Below, piece after piece: positions 1-8,542 of a stretch of DNA of 64,000 nucleotides (position 1 is its first letter; the number at the start of each line of letters is the position of its first letter). The notes under the pieces were generated by a model, which was given only the letters and a program-made list of their open reading frames with translations, ran no database searches and was not told the DNA's origin. Source of the DNA: Microbacterium sp. AB (GTDB lineage Bacteria > Actinomycetota > Actinomycetes > Actinomycetales > Microbacteriaceae). The position numbers were made by a program, and so were the translations under genes. The stretch covers positions 2,046,001 to 2,110,000 of the forward strand of contig NZ_CP118157.1 in assembly GCF_032878875.1 (NCBI RefSeq), read 5' to 3'.

Positions 1-213
1 GGAGAGCATCTGCTCCGACGGCTGCGACCCCGCGCCCCGCTCGAGCTCGTTGTAGTAGTCGACGGACGCGCCGGCCAGCTGCGCCACCTCGTCGCGACGA
101 AGCCCCGGAACCCGTCGGCGGGGCCCGGACACGAGCCCGACGTCTCCGGGGCGGATGCGCTCGCGTCGGGATCGCAGGAACACACCCAGCTCACCGTGCT
201 TTGCAGGACTCAT
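1..213 (-). CDS. Partial XRE/MmyB-type helix-turn-helix regulator (N-terminus only)
   Basis: Reading leftward from an ATG at 213, an open frame of 71 codons runs off the window edge. The protein begins MSPAKHGELGVFLRSRRERI and contains the typical actinobacterial XRE/MmyB N-terminal segment LRRDEVAQLAGASVDYYNEL, whose helices form the DNA-binding domain. In full-length relatives a C-terminal MmyB ligand-binding domain follows, which is not visible here. It is divergent from the SDR operon that starts at 300, a common arrangement in which the regulator represses its neighbour; that role is inference. The start is the first ATG in frame and gives the usual short lead before the HTH. Confidence 0.85.
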   Translation of the reverse strand, partial: MSPAKHGELGVFLRSRRERIRPGDVGLVSGPRRRVPGLRRDEVAQLAGASVDYYNELERGAGSQPSEQMLS

Positions 214-299
214 GCATCCAGTGTGCTCCTGGGCGGGCCGCCGATACAGGGGACGACATCCCCTGGTTGCGATGCGCGAACAGGGGCATCGTGGCAGAC

Positions 300-1073
300 A
301 TGACAGACAACGACATCACCACCGCCCCCGCCGGTTCGGCCGCCTCGCGGATCGCCATCGTCACAGGAGGCTCGCGCGGCATCGGCCGCGCCGTCTCGAA
401 ACGGCTCGCCGCCGACGGGTTCGCCGTCGTCGTGAACTTTGCGGGCAACGCCGCGGCCGCGGACGAGACCGTCGCGTCGATCTCCGCCGAGGGCGGCACG
501 GCCATCGCGGTCCAGGCGGACGTCGCCGACGAGCACCAGGTCGCCGCGCTGTTCGACCGGACGGAGGAGGAGTTCGGCGGCGTCGACGTCGTGGTCAACT
601 CCGCCGGACGCATGGCGCTCTCGCCGATCGCCGACCTCGACCTGCAGGTGCTCGACGAGCTGCACCGCACGAACATCCGCGGCGCCTTCGTGGTCGCCCA
701 GCAGGCCGCACGCCGCCTGCACGACGGCGGATCCTTCGTCGGCTTCTCCACCACCGTCGTCTCCACCCAGTTCCCCGACTACGGCGCCTACGCGGCCAGC
801 AAGGGCGCGGTCGAGACGATGATCCTCATCCTCGCCCGGGAGCTGCGCGGGCGAGACATCACGGTCAACGCCGTGGCGCCCGGCCCGACCGCGACCGCGC
901 TGTTCCTCGACGGCAAGACCCCGGAGCAGATCGACGCCCTCGCCAAGAACCCGCCCCTGGAACGGCTCGGCACCCCCGAGGACATCTCGAACGTCGTCGC
1001 CTTCCTCGCCGGCCCCGACGGGCACTGGGTCAACGGCCAGGTGCTGCGCGCGAACGGCGGCATGGCCCGATGA
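300..1073 (+). CDS. SDR family NAD(P)-dependent oxidoreductase
   Basis: Classical short-chain dehydrogenase/reductase of about 257 residues with a Rossmann fold. The N-terminal cofactor motif TGGSRGIG lies in AIVTGGSRGIGRAV, NSAG follows in the middle, and the catalytic YAASKGAVE (YxxxK) is in the second half; GPTATALF matches the usual PG(P)xxT segment after the active site. The protein resembles 3-oxoacyl-ACP reductase-like SDRs, but the substrate cannot be read from sequence. I chose the ATG at 300; a GTG at 291 in the same frame, 4 nt after a GGGG, is an alternative start. Its stop overlaps the start of the next SDR gene by 4 bp (ATGA), so the two are probably co-translated. Confidence 0.92.
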   Translation: MTDNDITTAPAGSAASRIAIVTGGSRGIGRAVSKRLAADGFAVVVNFAGNAAAADETVASISAEGGTAIAVQADVADEHQVAALFDRTEEEFGGVDVVVNSAGRMALSPIADLDLQVLDELHRTNIRGAFVVAQQAARRLHDGGSFVGFSTTVVSTQFPDYGAYAASKGAVETMILILARELRGRDITVNAVAPGPTATALFLDGKTPEQIDALAKNPPLERLGTPEDISNVVAFLAGPDGHWVNGQVLRANGGMAR

Positions 1074-1975
1074 CGGGACGAGACCAGGTCATCGTCGTCA
1101 CCGGCGCCTCCAGCGGGTTCGGCAGACTGGCGGCGGAGTCCCTCGCCCGCGCCGGACACACCGTGGTCGCGGGCATGCGGGACATCGAGGGCCGCAACGC
1201 CCCCAACGCCGCAGCCCTGGCCGGCCTCGCGGCGGCGGACGGCATCGAGCTCGGTGCCGTGGAGCTGGACGTGCAGTCCGGGGAATCGGCGGACGCCGCG
1301 ATCGCCGAGGTGCTCGCCCGCCACGGTCGGATCGACGTGGTCGTCCACAACGCCGGCCACATGGTCCTCGGCCCTGCCGAGGCGTTCACGCCTGAGCAGC
1401 TCGCAGAGTTGTACGACGTCAACGTGATCGGCACCCAGCGCGTCAACCGGGCGGTGCTCCCGCACCTGCGGGCGCGGCGCTCCGGGCTGCTGCTGTGGGT
1501 CGGCAGCTCCTCCACACGCGGCGGCCATCCGCCCTTCCTCGCGCCGTACTTCGCCGCCAAGGCCGGAATGGACGCTCTTGCGGAGAGCTACGCGGCCGAG
1601 CTGATCCGCTTCGGCATCGACACGACCATCCTCGTCCCCGGCGCCTTCACCTCCGGCACCAACCACTTCGCCCACGCCGGAACCCCAGCCGACACCGACA
1701 CCGAGGCCGCATACGATGTCGAATACGGGCAGCTGCGATCCGAGATCGACGGACGCCTCGCCGACCTCGAACCGGAGGGCGCCGATGTGCGGGCCGTCGC
1801 AGACGAGATCGTCCGCATCGTCGGCCTTCCCGCCGGGCGGCGCCCCTTCCGCTCCCATGTCGATCCGTCGAAGGACGGCAGCGAGGTCGTGTCCGCCGTC
1901 GCCGACCGGATACGCGTCGAGTTCTACCGCCGCATCGGGATCACCGACCTGCTCCCCACGCACGCCGCACTCTGA
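1070..1975 (+). CDS. SDR family oxidoreductase, second of a pair
   Basis: 301-residue short-chain dehydrogenase. The glycine-rich cofactor motif TGASSGFG is near residue 12, HNAGH matches the NAG motif, and PYFAAKAGMDAL supplies the YxxxK active site. Compared with the upstream SDR it has a longer C-terminal half, typical of the extended-substrate SDRs often annotated only as oxidoreductases. The start ATG overlaps the preceding stop codon in an ATGA junction, so translation is likely coupled. No dedicated promoter is visible between the two genes. The pair is divergent from the XRE-type regulator at the window edge, which may control it (inference). Confidence 0.92.
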   Translation: MTGRDQVIVVTGASSGFGRLAAESLARAGHTVVAGMRDIEGRNAPNAAALAGLAAADGIELGAVELDVQSGESADAAIAEVLARHGRIDVVVHNAGHMVLGPAEAFTPEQLAELYDVNVIGTQRVNRAVLPHLRARRSGLLLWVGSSSTRGGHPPFLAPYFAAKAGMDALAESYAAELIRFGIDTTILVPGAFTSGTNHFAHAGTPADTDTEAAYDVEYGQLRSEIDGRLADLEPEGADVRAVADEIVRIVGLPAGRRPFRSHVDPSKDGSEVVSAVADRIRVEFYRRIGITDLLPTHAAL

Positions 1976-2007
1976 CAGGCCGCACCTGCGAGGAAAGGAC
2001 CGTTCCC

Positions 2008-2139
2008 GTGCCGTTCGCGAACCTCGAGGCGTCCGCCTGCCCCCTCGCCCCGACTCGTGATCCTCGAAGAGGTCCACGACGGCGGCGGGAGCCTCGGCGG
2101 CACCATCCTCGACGAGGACGTGCTCGGACGGAACCGGCC
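2008..2139 (+). pseudogene. Decayed 4-oxalocrotonate tautomerase-family gene (internal deletion and frameshift)
   Basis: A good ribosome binding site (AGGAAAGGA, 1991-1999) precedes a GTG at 2008 that starts VPFANLEASACPLAPT. This is the tautomerase N-terminus, in which the proline exposed after removal of the initiator is the catalytic base. About 16 codons later homology jumps to another frame: from about 2056 the sequence reads VILEEVHDGGGSLGGTILDEDVLG. That matches the C-terminal strand of the family, whose usual form is VxIEEVxxGDWGIGG. The intervening helix of roughly 25-30 residues is missing and the two pieces are out of frame, so no functional enzyme can be made. It follows the two SDR genes and was presumably part of their operon. 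Confidence 0.65.
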
Positions 2140-2292
2140 GGGCCCGCTCCGTCCGTCTGCATGCCGGCGGGCGGATAGCTGCGGACCCCCGCACGCGCGG
2201 TGGCACGGCGGTCGCAGGATGCAGGAGCCGTCGGGGAGGCTGGACCGTATGACAGAACACCTCGTTCAGTCTGACCAGGAGGTGAGGGATCG

Positions 2293-2925
2293 ATGCCCGT
2301 GCCCGAATCGCACACCATCGTCGTCCGCGACGCCGTCGTGCACGTGACGTCGTCACGAACGGTGCGCGGCGACGTCGTGACGACGGACGGAATGCTGTCA
2401 CGGGTCGGGCCGGCGCAGCGGCCCGACCCGCCGGGCGCCCTCGTGCTCGACGCTCCGGGAGCCTCCGTGGTCCCGCTCCTGGTCGACGGCGCGATCCGCG
2501 CACGAGGTGACGACGCCCGCGACCGCGACGAGCTGGCGCCGGGTCGCCCGGCGATCTTCGCCGTGATCCGCGGCGCCGTGCGCGCATCCCGCATCGGCGA
2601 GATGCTCATGGTCGATCCGAGGGACATGCTCGCCGTCGTCCTGGAGGACCGCCTGGTGGCCTGGGATGGCGCCGTGGCCGACTCGGACGATCCCGGTCCC
2701 GCCTGGACCGGCGCCTGGACGGACGGCCGCCGCGGAATGACGCAGTTCCTCACCGCGCACGGTCGCTACTCCGAGACGCGCGGCGGTCGCGCCGACGCCT
2801 ACACGGGTCGCTTCTGGGCGCACCGGGACCGGATCGCGTACCTCGACGACACCGGGTTCTGGGCGTTCGGCGAGCAGGTGGACGGGATCCTCCACCACGG
2901 CGGGTTCGTGCTGCGACGCGCATGA
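2293..2925 (+). CDS. Atu4866-domain protein with an amidohydrolase-like N-terminal segment
   Basis: 210 residues. The C-terminal half (about 130-210) has the small Atu4866 domain pattern: GRYSETRGGRADAYTGRF, then DRIAYLDDTGFWAFGEQVDG and ILHHGGFVLRR. The N-terminal part (TIVVRDAVVHVTSSRTVRGDVV) resembles the first strands of metal-dependent amidohydrolases, but no HxH or other metal ligands follow, so it is not a working hydrolase domain. The start at 2293 is supported by an AGGAGG-rich site at 2276-2288. A GAAC-ACCTC-GTTC inverted repeat lies about 30 bp upstream of that site and could be an operator. The function of the Atu4866 domain is unknown. Confidence 0.75.
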   Translation: MPVPESHTIVVRDAVVHVTSSRTVRGDVVTTDGMLSRVGPAQRPDPPGALVLDAPGASVVPLLVDGAIRARGDDARDRDELAPGRPAIFAVIRGAVRASRIGEMLMVDPRDMLAVVLEDRLVAWDGAVADSDDPGPAWTGAWTDGRRGMTQFLTAHGRYSETRGGRADAYTGRFWAHRDRIAYLDDTGFWAFGEQVDGILHHGGFVLRRA

Positions 2926-2973
2926 CGTCCCGCGCAGCGACGGCGCCCCGGCGCCCGCCGCGCCTCGGACACG

Positions 2974-4023
2974 TCAGCCGCCGGGCGCCGCGTCCACCGC
3001 CGCGCGCGTCACCCCGGACGCGACCTGAGCGCGCCACCACGGCGTCTCGATGAAGCCGCGCTTCATGAAGACGAGCTCCATCGAGGCGCTCCAGCCCCGG
3101 ACTCCCTTGAGGTGCGCGATGGTGCCGGTCATGAAGTCGTGCAGCGTCTCCGTGCTCGGCAGGATGATCTCGCAGTACAGCGAGTTCTCCTCCAGCGCGG
3201 CCGCGAGGAAGCGCACCGACACGTGCTGCGCGAGGGTCTGCGCGACCGAGGCGATCCGGGACGGCTCCACCCTCAGCATCAGCAGCGTCTCGGCGCTCAT
3301 CCCGAGAGCGGATGCCGGCACCATCGTCACGGTCGTGAGGCAGCCCGCGGCGCGCATCCGCTCGTACCGGCGGCGCACGCTGCTCTCGTTCATGTCGAGC
3401 TTCGCGCCGATCGAGAGGAACGACGCACGGCCGTCGTCGCGCAGCTCCTCGACGATCGCCCGATCGGCGTCATCGAAGTGCGTGGGATCGCACGTGTTCG
3501 GCGCCGGCATGTACGAGAGTGGATCGGTGGTCGCTTCGGCGTGCGCGTCGTAGAGCTGACGACCCCAGTCGAAGCTCACCTTGTAGGTGTGCACGACCAG
3601 GTCGCTGCGCCAGCGCTCCACACCGGGGATCCCCTGGAGATCGGTGAGCACATGAGCGTACGTGGCGGAGTCCCCCGGGATGACGACCTCGGCGAACACG
3701 TCGAACTTGCCCGTGACCAGTGTCACGAAGCGCACGTACGGAGACTCGATCAGCGCCTCGGCGACGGCGAGCTGCGAGCCGGGGCTGCAGTTGATCCGCA
3801 CGAAGAACGTCTCGACGTGGCCCTCGCTGCCCAGCGTCGGCACGATGCCCACTCGGACGATGCCCTCTGCGAGCAGACGCTGCCCGCGCCGGGTGACGGT
3901 CGAGACGGACGCCCCGGCGAACTCCGCGATCGAGGTCCAGCTCGCCCGTCCGTCCTGCTGAAGCGCCACGACGATGCGACGGTCGAGATCGCTGACCTCC
4001 CGGCCGAGCCGGATGCCGCTCAT
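2974..4023 (-). CDS. Tandem Lrp/AsnC family transcriptional regulator
   Basis: A 349-residue protein made of two Lrp/AsnC modules in series. The first HTH (about residues 11-60, LDRRIVVALQQDGRASWTSIA) is followed by a RAM-like ligand-binding domain. A second HTH (about 178-228, DDADRAIVEELRDDGRASFLSIG) is followed by another such domain. Single-module relatives are about 150 residues, so this is the double-length form common in actinobacteria. The start was set at 4023 because the ATG there overlaps the stop of the hydrolase gene by 4 bp (ATGA); an upstream ATG at 4074 would overlap that gene by 55 bp. As the last gene of the peptide operon it probably senses an amino acid or peptide and controls the cluster (inference). 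Confidence 0.9.
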   Translation of the reverse strand: MSGIRLGREVSDLDRRIVVALQQDGRASWTSIAEFAGASVSTVTRRGQRLLAEGIVRVGIVPTLGSEGHVETFFVRINCSPGSQLAVAEALIESPYVRFVTLVTGKFDVFAEVVIPGDSATYAHVLTDLQGIPGVERWRSDLVVHTYKVSFDWGRQLYDAHAEATTDPLSYMPAPNTCDPTHFDDADRAIVEELRDDGRASFLSIGAKLDMNESSVRRRYERMRAAGCLTTVTMVPASALGMSAETLLMLRVEPSRIASVAQTLAQHVSVRFLAAALEENSLYCEIILPSTETLHDFMTGTIAHLKGVRGWSASMELVFMKRGFIETPWWRAQVASGVTRAAVDAAPGG

Positions 4024-4919
4024 CGGGTCGGCGGACAGACCCGATGGAGGAATCCGCGCACCGTCCTCGTCCACGCCTCTGCCTCCTCGATCTGCGGGGA
4101 ATGCCCGGATCTCTCGAACACCACCATCTCGGAGTCCGGCACGAGATCGGCGATCGCCTCGCTACACGATACTGGCGTGATCCAGTCCGTCCGCCCCACG
4201 GTGATGAGTGTCGGCACAACGATCTCGTGCAGGCGGGGTTTCAGGTCGTAGCCCGGCAGGTTCAGCGAGAACGCGTCGTTGTGCGCCCGGTACCGGTACG
4301 GCGTCGCCTCCGCCTTGCGCTCGACCGCTTCCGGATCGTAGACGAAGTCGTACAGCGGCAGGATCTCCCGCCAGCAGTCCTTGAGGTCCTCGTCGTCGCG
4401 GACCCGCCCGGCATCGATCCGGTCGAACTTGTCCATGTCGATCGTCACCCGGTCCGAGGCGAGCACGTTCTCGCGGGCGAGGTGCGCGTGGGAGTTGTCC
4501 GGCGACGTGTCGCGCAGCACGATGGCCTCCACACGGTCCGGATACCGCAGCGCGTACTCCAGCGTCATGAAGCCGCCGTACGAGCCACCGGCCATCACGA
4601 TCCTCTCGGCGCCGATCCATGCGCGCAGGCCGTCGATGTCGGCCGCCCACTGCTCATGGCTGTAGCTGCCTTTCCCCTCGCTCTGGCCGCTCCCCCGCGC
4701 GTCGAACACCACGACGCGGTACTCGTCGGCGAGTCGCCCGAAGCTCGCTCGCGGCTCGGCGCGCGACCCCAGCCCGGGAGCGCCGTGATGGGCGATGATC
4801 ACCGGGGCGCCCTCCGGGCCGAGCACCTCGACCGCCAGGTGGTTGCCGTTGATCTCGACCCGCTGGTGCTCTCCGGTCGCCGCAGCGAACTCCGGGGAGA
4901 CGGTCTGATCTGCTGCCAT
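4020..4919 (-). CDS. Alpha/beta hydrolase, proline iminopeptidase (S33)-like
   Basis: 299 residues with the alpha/beta hydrolase fold. VVFDARGSGQSEG is the DxRGxGxS strand typical of prolyl aminopeptidases, and MAGGSYGGFMTLEYALRYP holds the nucleophile Ser in GGSYGG. GRTDWITP provides the acid Asp, and ERSGHSPQIEE provides the catalytic His. The best guess is an aminopeptidase releasing N-terminal residues, perhaps proline, from imported peptides. The gene has AGAGGAC upstream of its ATG and its stop overlaps the AsnC-type regulator. It lies downstream of an oligopeptide-type ABC importer, which supports a peptide substrate. Other S33 activities, such as esterase or amidase, cannot be excluded. 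Confidence 0.88.
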   Translation of the reverse strand: MAADQTVSPEFAAATGEHQRVEINGNHLAVEVLGPEGAPVIIAHHGAPGLGSRAEPRASFGRLADEYRVVVFDARGSGQSEGKGSYSHEQWAADIDGLRAWIGAERIVMAGGSYGGFMTLEYALRYPDRVEAIVLRDTSPDNSHAHLARENVLASDRVTIDMDKFDRIDAGRVRDDEDLKDCWREILPLYDFVYDPEAVERKAEATPYRYRAHNDAFSLNLPGYDLKPRLHEIVVPTLITVGRTDWITPVSCSEAIADLVPDSEMVVFERSGHSPQIEEAEAWTRTVRGFLHRVCPPTR

Positions 4920-5010
4920 GATGTCCTCTTTCTCGAAATCGGTGCCGCGCGCCCGGAGCGCGATCCGGTCTCGGACGCTGGTCGGACCCGGTGGGGGGGC
5001 TCCCGTTCCC

Positions 5011-5931
5011 TCACCGGGCGAGGCGGCGCGGATTGCGCGCGTCGTTGTAGGCGATGGAGAGGAGCGTCGCGGACAGGACCAGGATCAGGATCGCGATCGA
5101 GGGGAAGAGCGTGAGCCACCAGGCGCTGACCATCGCCCCGGCCTGCTGCGCCTCGAACAGGATCCGGCCCCACGACCAGGTCGTGGGATCGCCGAGACCG
5201 AGGAACGCCAGCCCCGCGGCGGACAGGACGGCCCGAGACGCCGTGACGACGACGGAGACGACGAGCACCGGAGTGACGGCGGGCAGGAGGTGCCGGGTGA
5301 TGATCCACCAGGGCGACGTCGTCATCAGCCGGGACGCGTCCACGTACGGGAGCCCGACGACGGTGAGCGCCTGCGACCGGACCAGACGAGTCACCTCCGG
5401 CCAGGAGAAGGCCGCGACCACGAGGATGATCGTCGTGGTGCTCGGACCGACCAGCGCCGCCACCAGGATCATCAGCGGCAGGACGGGCAGCGAGAGCGTC
5501 ATGTCGACGACGACGCTGATGACGCCGTCCAGACGCCGGAAGTAGGCGCCGATCACGGCGATGATCGTGCCGAAGACGATGGCGATCACGGAGGCGGCGA
5601 CGGCCACGAGAACGCTCTGCCGGGTTCCCCAGATCACCTCGGAGAACACGTCGCGTCCGAGCGCGTCCGTGCCGAGCCAGTGCTGCCCGCCCGGCGGACG
5701 GAGCACATCGGGGCCGTAGCTAGCCGGGTACGGCGCGATGAGAGGTGCGGCCAGCGCGATGGCGACCAGCAGGAGCAGCAGGCCGAGCGAGACGATCCCG
5801 AGCGGGTCTCGGCGGAACGCCCGCCAGGTGTGCGCGCCGGCGCGCTCCCTGCCGGAGGCGACCGGCTCGGCGAACGGCGCGGTGTCGGAGACCGGCAGCG
5901 GGGCCGCTCCGGCGAGGAAGGGAGCGGTCAT
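5011..5931 (-). CDS. Peptide/nickel-type ABC transporter permease (DppC/OppC-like)
   Basis: 306 residues, inner-membrane permease of the oligopeptide importer family. A long cytoplasmic lead is followed by a first membrane helix (IVSLGLLLLLVAIALAAPLIAP) and the DppC hallmark HWLGTDALGRDVFSEVIWGTR. Five more hydrophobic stretches follow, with the EAA-type loop near YVDASRLMTTSPWWIITRHL. The start ATG at 5931 overlaps the stop of the partner permease by 4 bp. It should pair with that permease, the lipoprotein at 6923-8542 and the double ATPase at 9911-11581 to import peptides. Confidence 0.93.
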   Translation of the reverse strand: MTAPFLAGAAPLPVSDTAPFAEPVASGRERAGAHTWRAFRRDPLGIVSLGLLLLLVAIALAAPLIAPYPASYGPDVLRPPGGQHWLGTDALGRDVFSEVIWGTRQSVLVAVAASVIAIVFGTIIAVIGAYFRRLDGVISVVVDMTLSLPVLPLMILVAALVGPSTTTIILVVAAFSWPEVTRLVRSQALTVVGLPYVDASRLMTTSPWWIITRHLLPAVTPVLVVSVVVTASRAVLSAAGLAFLGLGDPTTWSWGRILFEAQQAGAMVSAWWLTLFPSIAILILVLSATLLSIAYNDARNPRRLAR

Positions 5932-6890
5932 GACGTCTTCACTCTCGGGTCGAGGTAGCCGTAGACGATGTCGGTGATCGTGTTCGCGACCACGACGGTG
6001 ACGGCGAGCATCAGGAAGGCGCCCTGCAGGACGGGGAAGTCGAGCTGGGTGACCGCCTCGAAGATGCCGCGCCCGATCCCGGGGTAGGCGAACACGGTCT
6101 CGGTGAGCACCGCGCCGCCGACCAGGAAGCCGAGTTGCAGTCCGATGAGCGTCGTGGTGGGCAGCAGCGCGTTGCGCAGCGCGTGCTTCCAGAGGATGCG
6201 GCGGCCGTGCACGCCGTTGGCCTTGGCGAGGAGGATGTAGTCCTCCCCCAGGGTCTCGATGAGCGTCGAGCGCATCGTCAGCACGTACGAGCCGACCTGG
6301 ACGAGCATGAGGGAGACGGCCGGCAGCACCAGGTGCCTGGCCACGCTCGTGTACCACTCGAGCCCGTAGGCGCCGTTCGCGTACGCGCCGCCGATGGGCA
6401 GCCAGCCCAGGTTCAGGCCGAACGCGAACAGGAGCAGGATCGCGACGCTCGGCACGAAGAGCGACTGGCCGGTCACGCCGAGGACCTGCACGGACCTGTC
6501 GACGAAGCGGCCCTCGTGCGAAGCCGCGGCCACGCCGAGCGGGATGCCGATGACGATCGTCAGCGCCAGCGCGGAGAGGGTGAGCAGAAGCGTCCACGGC
6601 AGCCGCTGCAGGAGAACGTCCGACACGGGGATCGACTGGGTGAACGAGATCCCCAGGTTCCCCTGCAGCAGCTGCCACATGTACAGCGCGTACTGCACCA
6701 CGAGGGGCCGGTCCAGGCCGTACTGCTCGAGGATGGTCGCCCGGATGGCATCCGTCATGTTCGGGCTCGCCAGCGCCAGAGCGGGGTCGCCGGGCAGCAG
6801 ACGCAGGAGCAGGAACGTCACGGTCACGGCGAACCAGATCGTGAGCAGGCCTCGCCCCGCACGACGGAGAACGAACGATGCTCGGGACAC
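5928..6890 (-). CDS. Peptide/nickel-type ABC transporter permease (DppB/OppB-like)
   Basis: 320 residues. The first membrane helix is directly followed by LLRLLPGDPALAL, the LPGDP signature of DppB-type permeases. The family segment QYGLDRPLVVQYALYMWQLLQGNLG follows, and DYILLAKANGVHGRRILWKHALRNALLP is the cytoplasmic EAA loop that contacts the ATPase. GTG at 6890 was chosen because AGGAAGG sits 8 nt upstream and the protein then begins shortly before the first membrane helix. The stop overlaps the next permease by 4 bp. The gene is 32 bp downstream of the binding-protein gene in the same operon. Confidence 0.93.
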   Translation of the reverse strand: MSRASFVLRRAGRGLLTIWFAVTVTFLLLRLLPGDPALALASPNMTDAIRATILEQYGLDRPLVVQYALYMWQLLQGNLGISFTQSIPVSDVLLQRLPWTLLLTLSALALTIVIGIPLGVAAASHEGRFVDRSVQVLGVTGQSLFVPSVAILLLFAFGLNLGWLPIGGAYANGAYGLEWYTSVARHLVLPAVSLMLVQVGSYVLTMRSTLIETLGEDYILLAKANGVHGRRILWKHALRNALLPTTTLIGLQLGFLVGGAVLTETVFAYPGIGRGIFEAVTQLDFPVLQGAFLMLAVTVVVANTITDIVYGYLDPRVKTS

Positions 6891-6922
6891 CCGGGCGACC
6901 TTCCTCGAGATTCGACGGTGGA

Positions 6923-8542
6923 TTATTCGACCGGGTACGCGCTGGCGAGGGAGAGCGGGTTCACGATCGAGAGGAGCTCGCTCGGCTTCGAGATGAATCC
7001 GGCCCATTCGTCGCTGGCGGCGAAGAACAGGTTCTGCGTGTATATGATGTTGTCGTAGACCTGCTCGTGCACGATCCGGTTCGCCTCGCGCATGATCGAG
7101 ATCTTCTCCTCCTCGTCGAAGGTGACCATGCCCTGCTCGATCAGGGCGTTCAGCTCCGGATCGTCGACATCGGTGTAGTTGATCGCCCCGCCGGGCAGGT
7201 ACGACAGCGCGAAGTTCGTCACCGGGTCGTCCATGATCGCGAAGTTCCCGGCGTAGATGTCGTAGTCGCCCTCGCTCGTCATCGACAGGTAGGTGTTCCG
7301 CTCGGTGCCCTGAAGCTCGATGGCGATGCCGGCCTCTGCGGCGCTGTCCTTGACCATCTGCGCCCACTGGCTGGTCACGCTGTCCTGCAGCGAGTAGATC
7401 AGCCGGAACGAGACCGGGAAGGTCCCGTCGGCGTTCGCGGTGTGGCCGGCCTCCTCCATGAGGGAGCGCGACAGCTCGGGATCGAACGCGTATTCGGTGA
7501 CCGTGTCGTCGTAGTAGCTCGCCAACACCGGCATGAGCGCGCTGGAGCCCGTGGACACCGCCTGCCCCTGGAGCACCACCGTGCGGATCGCCTCGTAGTC
7601 GACCGCGTGCGCGAGCGCCTGCCGGACGAGGACGTCCTCCAGCTCGGGCTTGGCCATGTTGTAGACGAGGTGGGCGTAGCCCAGCCCCGCCGCCTCGATG
7701 ACCTGCAGGCCGTCGGCGCTGCTCAGCTGCTCGACCTGTGCGGGCGGAAGCGCGTTCGCGATGACGTCGATCTCGCCGCTCTGCAGCGCCAGGATCTCGG
7801 TGTTCACGTCGGGGTACACGCGGTAGACGACCTCGGCGGGTCCGGGGACGCCGCCCTCGACGAGGGGGTAGTCCTCGACGCGCTCGAGCGTGTAGTGCTG
7901 CCCGACCTGGAAGTCGGTCAGGACGAACGGCCCCATGCCGACCCATCCGCCGTCGCTGCCGTCGTTGGCGAACTCCGCGATCGATCCCTGCGGCTCGAAC
8001 ACGTGCTTCGGCACGACGACGCCCCAGAAGCCGATCTCGTCGACGATCGAGGAGTCCGGCTGCGTGAGCGCGAGCTCGACGCGCGTGTCCGACACCGCGG
8101 TGGCCGTGTCGAGGTTGCCCAGCTGGCCGTAGAAGGTGCCCGCCGCCTGATCGCGTTTGACCGCGTTCAGGGTCCAGGCCACGTCCTCCGCGGTGAGCGG
8201 CTCTCCGTCGCTCCACGTGAGGTCGTCGCGGATCTCGTAGTAGCCGGTCGTCTCGTCCACGTAGCCCCAGTCGGTGGCGACGTGCGCTTCCTTCGTGCCG
8301 TCGTCGCTGATGCTCAGCAGGTGCGGGTACATCAGGTTGGTGATCCACGAGTCGGTGCGACTGTTGCCGAGCACCGGATTGAAGTTCACCACGTCCGTGG
8401 TCGTGCCGATGCCGAGGGTCGCATCGCGGGGGCCCGGGCTCCTGCCGGACTCCCCCGGCTCCGGCGCCGAAGGGGCGCACGCGGCGAGGCCGACGGCGAG
8501 AGCCGCGGCCGCGCCGAGGGCGAGCACTCTGCGGTGTTTCAT
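6923..8542 (-). CDS. Peptide ABC transporter substrate-binding lipoprotein (SBP family 5)
   Basis: 539 residues. The N-terminus has a lipoprotein signal with lipobox LAAC, Cys at residue 22, followed by a Pro/Ser-rich linker, so the mature protein is anchored to the outer face of the membrane. The body shows family-5 extracellular solute-binding features, such as NFNPVLGNSRTDSWITNLMY near the N-terminus, WSDGEPLTAEDVAWTL, and VRQALAHAVDYEAI. The start ATG overlaps the stop of the dipeptidase by one base (TGATG). It presents substrate to the two permeases encoded immediately downstream; the substrate is probably a peptide, given the enzymes around it. Confidence 0.93.
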   Translation of the reverse strand: MKHRRVLALGAAAALAVGLAACAPSAPEPGESGRSPGPRDATLGIGTTTDVVNFNPVLGNSRTDSWITNLMYPHLLSISDDGTKEAHVATDWGYVDETTGYYEIRDDLTWSDGEPLTAEDVAWTLNAVKRDQAAGTFYGQLGNLDTATAVSDTRVELALTQPDSSIVDEIGFWGVVVPKHVFEPQGSIAEFANDGSDGGWVGMGPFVLTDFQVGQHYTLERVEDYPLVEGGVPGPAEVVYRVYPDVNTEILALQSGEIDVIANALPPAQVEQLSSADGLQVIEAAGLGYAHLVYNMAKPELEDVLVRQALAHAVDYEAIRTVVLQGQAVSTGSSALMPVLASYYDDTVTEYAFDPELSRSLMEEAGHTANADGTFPVSFRLIYSLQDSVTSQWAQMVKDSAAEAGIAIELQGTERNTYLSMTSEGDYDIYAGNFAIMDDPVTNFALSYLPGGAINYTDVDDPELNALIEQGMVTFDEEEKISIMREANRIVHEQVYDNIIYTQNLFFAASDEWAGFISKPSELLSIVNPLSLASAYPVE

